From Alligator mississippiensis (Eukaryota; Chordata; Crocodylia; Alligatoridae): DNA of 64,000 nucleotides. The number at the start of each line of letters is the position of its first letter. The first letter of the stretch is position 1. A model generated the notes under the pieces. The model had not been told where the DNA came from and searched no databases. It saw only the letters and a list, made by a program, of their open reading frames with translations. The stretch covers positions 34,579,832 to 34,643,831 of the forward strand of contig NC_081830.1 of NCBI RefSeq assembly GCF_030867095.1. Reading direction: 5' to 3'. The translations under genes and the position numbers were made by a program. Positions 60,911-64,000 of the stretch are shown piece by piece.

Positions 60911-62333
60911 TAGCAAACCCCAGAAATGGTCCCCATTTTCAAAAAGGGGAGGAAGGAGGACCCGGGCAACTATAGGCCAGTCAGTCTCACCTCCATCCTT
61001 GGCAAAGTCTTTGAAAAAATTATCAAGGCTCACATTTGTGAGAGCCCGGCAGGACAAATTATGCTGAGGGGAAACCAGCATGGGTTCGTGGCAGGCAGAT
61101 CGTGCCTGACCAATCTAGTCTCTTTTTATGACCAGGTTACGAAACGCCTGGACACAGGAGGAGGGGTGGATGTCATATACTTAGACTTCAGGAAGGCCTT
61201 CGATACGGTATCCCACCCCATACTGGTGAACAAGTTAAGAGGCTGTGACTTGGATGACTACACAGTCCGGTGGGTGGTGAATTGGCTGGAGGGTCGCACC
61301 CAGAGAGTCGTGGTAGATGGGTCGGTTTCGACCTGGAAGAGTGTGGGCAGTGGGGTCCCGCAGGGCTCGGTCCTTGGACCGATACTCTTTAATGTCTTCA
61401 TCAGTGACTTGGACGTTGGAGTGAAATGTCCTCTGTCCAAGTTTGCAGATGACACAAAGCTATGGGGAGAAGTGGACACGCCGGAGGGCAGGGAACAGCT
61501 GCAAGCAGACCTGGACAGGTTGGACAAGTGGGCAGAAAACAACAGAATGCAGTTCAACAAGGAGAAATGCAAAGTGCTGCACCTAGGGAGGAAAAACGTC
61601 CAGCACACCTACAGCCTAGGAAATGACCTGGTGGGTGGCATGGAAGTAGAAAGGGATCTTGGAGTCCTAGTGGACTCCAAGATGAACATGAGTCGGCAGT
61701 GTGATGAAGCCATCAAAAAAGCCAATGGCACTTTATCGTGCATCAGCAGATGCATGACGAATAGGTCCAGGGAGGTGATACTTCCCCTCTATCGGGCGCT
61801 GGTCAGACCGCAGTTGGAGTACTGCGTGCAATTCTGGGCGCCACACTTCAAGAAGGATGCGGATAACCTGGAGAGGGTCCAGAGAAGGGCCACTCGCATG
61901 GTTAAGAGCCTGCAGACCAAGCCCTACTAGGAGAGACTAGAGAACCTGGACCTTTTCAGCCTCCGCAAGAGAAGGTTAGAAGGCGACCTTGTGGCTGCCT
62001 ATAAGTTCATCATAGGGGCACAGAAGGGAATTGGTGAGGTTTTATTCACCAAGGCGCTCCCAGGGGTTACAAGAAATAATGGCCACAAGCTAGCAGAGAG
62101 CAGATTTAGACTAGACATTAGGAAGAACTTCTTCACAGTTCGAGTGGCCAAGGTCTGGAACGGGCTCCCAAGGGAGGTGGTGCTCTCCCCTACCCTGGGG
62201 GTCTTCAAGAGGAGGTTAGATAAGCATCTAGCTGGGGTCATCTAGACCCAGCACTCTTTCCTGCTCATGCAGGGGGTCGGACTCGGTGATCTATTGAGGT
62301 CCCTTCCGACCCTAACATCTATGAATCTATGAA
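60910..62333 (+). mobile_element. CR1 LINE, 5'-truncated, young
   Basis: The element starts at the beginning of RT (VPIFKKGRKEDPGNYRPVS) and ends with gaatctatgaa near 62333. Its 3' part is close to that of the 4.3-6.5 kb copy (a run at 61731-61800 differs from 5890-5959 at only a few bases), so both belong to one subfamily. Low decay suggests fairly recent insertion. Confidence 0.9.
60926..62245 (+). pseudogene. CR1 reverse transcriptase, one nonsense codon
   Basis: The frame carries NYRPVSLTSILGKVFEK near residue 13, IYLDFRKAFDTVSH near residue 82, SGVPQGSVLGPILF near residue 140 and the catalytic FADDTKLWG near residue 171. It then covers LHLGRKN, LEYCVQFWAPHFKKD and QRRATRMV. A TAG at 61928-61930, where the 5.9-kb copy has a GAG codon, stops it after TKPY. 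The same frame is then open again to the normal CR1 stop at 62245. No frameshifts are seen. The endonuclease is absent because of 5' truncation. Confidence 0.85.
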
Positions 62334-64000
62334 ATATTGGTCCACTGATAGACATAGCCTAAGTTAGGAGCCAGAGTGAGATCCTCTGCCATGTGGTCAG
62401 CAGTAGGTCAAATGAGGGAATTATGACAATCCTTTTGGCTTCAAAATCTGTGAATCCAAGGGTGTTTGCACATGGCCTTTGCTTCTGAGCTGCGCAGAGC
62501 TCTAGGGAATGAGCCCCACAAGTTCTTATAAACGTTACATAGACAAATCACTCTTCTGCAGCTTCAGTCCTTTCATTCCAGTAAAGCTCCATGTCAGCTG
62601 CACACAGAGCTCTTCCTCAGAGAGAAATCATTTTGTATGTCATCCTCTCTGTTCTGTCATGGCACGAGGAGTGGATGACTGAGAAACCTGTGGCCCTGGC
62701 ATCTAGATTGTACAGTTATAAAGGGACAAGAGATTGGACTCAGCAGCAGATGGATACAGTAGTAGATGGTCAGTAATCAAACCATCCTGGCATTCAAGGA
62801 TCTAACGTAGGAAACTGAAGGTAAAACAATTAAGATGGGCACAGTAAGTAATATATACTCAATTAAATTATGTTTGGGTATTAAGGGAAAGGAAAGTTTG
62901 AAACAGAATTATGAATTATAAATAAAATTGGTTAAGATCTTTATTCTCCATTTAATACAATTTCTACAGTTGACCACAAAACTAAACATATATGTATACA
63001 CATGAAAAATGGCATATTTCTGTCCTGAAAATTTTACCTTTGCTACAGTAATCTAACTAAGGAGGGCAACCAGGGCAACAGCCTCAGGCACTGTCTTTGT
63101 GTGGTGGGGGGGCAGGGGTAATAACTATGACTACAGGTCAGCACCAGGGCAGGCAGAGTTGCCCTGTGCATCACAACATTTATGAGCTTGGAGCTGCCCT
63201 GTTAACACGTCTTCCTTTTTATCAATAGCCCCTGAAGCACCAAGCGTAATCCAGTTACTTGTCCACTGAAGATTTTCAAAGTAAAAGAAAAGGTAAAATA
63301 TTTCTGAAGTAGATGAGATACAAAATGTAGAGCAGAACTGTAGGACTTTGATTGCTCATCCTTATATATATTTCTGAGATTTGAAGCCAGTTTGCAAGCA
63401 AATGTCTGGCAGGATGTGCATAAAGCTAAGTGTGCAATCTTCCCAGGTGACTTAGACCTTAAGATATTGGCTGTGTCTCTGCTATGTGTCCTAGAAAAAA
63501 TGGAAATACTATGGGATGAGGTTTTTGACTTAAAAACTTCATGATCAGCTCCTTGTGGGTCAGAATCAAGCACTGACATTCATGAAATGATTTAGGGTTG
63601 TAATTGTTCCTTCTTCCCCAGTCACATCATGGACTGGATCTACACCGGATGTGAACTGGCATATCCCATTGGACTAGAAAGGAGCTAGGCCAGTTTATGC
63701 CATTGTGACAGTGCCCTGACAAGTTCTCCATTTTCACAGGCATGCTAAATGTATGATCTCTAGTCAGTGGCAGTGACAAGGTCTCTGCAAAAACACTGGC
63801 ACAATACTTTTCCTTTCCATTTTTGGGGTTAAATGCCACAATACTCTGAAGTGAGAAAAAAGTTTCGTGAAATATTTCATCACTTTAGGAACCCTAACTT
63901 TTCATCAGAACACTGCCGTTCAACTGAAAATAAGGTGCAACTCTAAAAATCAAGTCATGCATGCTTGTGGACAGGGAAGTTGGGGTTATTATCTTGCTTG
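62334..64000. other. No gene recognised
   Basis: AT-rich sequence. The longest frame (63202-63579, minus) has no recognisable domain. The start exon of the phospholipase gene could lie here or beyond the window, but I cannot point to it. Confidence 0.4.

Noticed and set aside
63202..63579. C2-domain or start exon of the phospholipase
   Set aside because: The 125-codon frame shows no C2 pattern and no match to a phospholipase N-terminus.

Overview
This window is vertebrate nuclear DNA, most likely from a crocodilian or a turtle. The reasons are many CR1-type non-LTR retrotransposons that end in the short ATGAATCT-like 3' repeats seen in sauropsids, hAT DNA transposons, Penelope-like (PLE) fragments, and a spliced vertebrate phospholipase gene with large introns. 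There are no operons or ribosome binding sites. The species assignment is inference.

The one host gene I can support lies on the minus strand, about 44.9 kb down to 20.3 kb. It is a cytosolic phospholipase A2 gamma-like gene (PLA2G4C-type). I could place eleven coding exons with consistent splice phases. They carry the GSGGG oxyanion motif, the GVSGS nucleophile elbow and the catalytic aspartate in a DAG motif. Two parts are not found: the exon with the start codon (upstream of 44.93 kb) and at least one exon between 33.75 and 26.29 kb, where a 6.1-kb hAT element sits.

The rest is transposon-rich. 0-2.1 kb: a decayed Charlie-like hAT. 4.3-6.5 kb: a CR1 with an endonuclease domain but a deleted reverse-transcriptase core. 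7.4-8.0 kb: a fragment of a second hAT family. 9.2-10.2 kb: an LTR-like stretch. 14-15.2 kb: a CR1 with an open RT reading frame. 15.9-19.4 kb: old CR1 pieces. 20.3-44.9 kb: the phospholipase gene, whose introns hold CR1s, palindromic miniature elements and four hAT-like insertions; each of the four has a plausible 8-bp target duplication and one is nested in another. 47.5-50.5 kb: two antisense LTRs and an 88-bp-arm palindrome. 51.2-54.9 kb: a second transposase-bearing hAT copy. 57.3-59.2 kb: a structured element with a 20-bp minisatellite and a G-rich array. 60.9-62.3 kb: a young 5'-truncated CR1 broken by a single nonsense codon.

The second hAT family is the most unusual component. Its two long copies encode a BED-finger transposase, both contain PLE-derived sequence after the transposase, and members share roughly 146-155 bp tandem units and GAATC-rich hairpin termini. 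None of the mobile genes here looks functional end to end.
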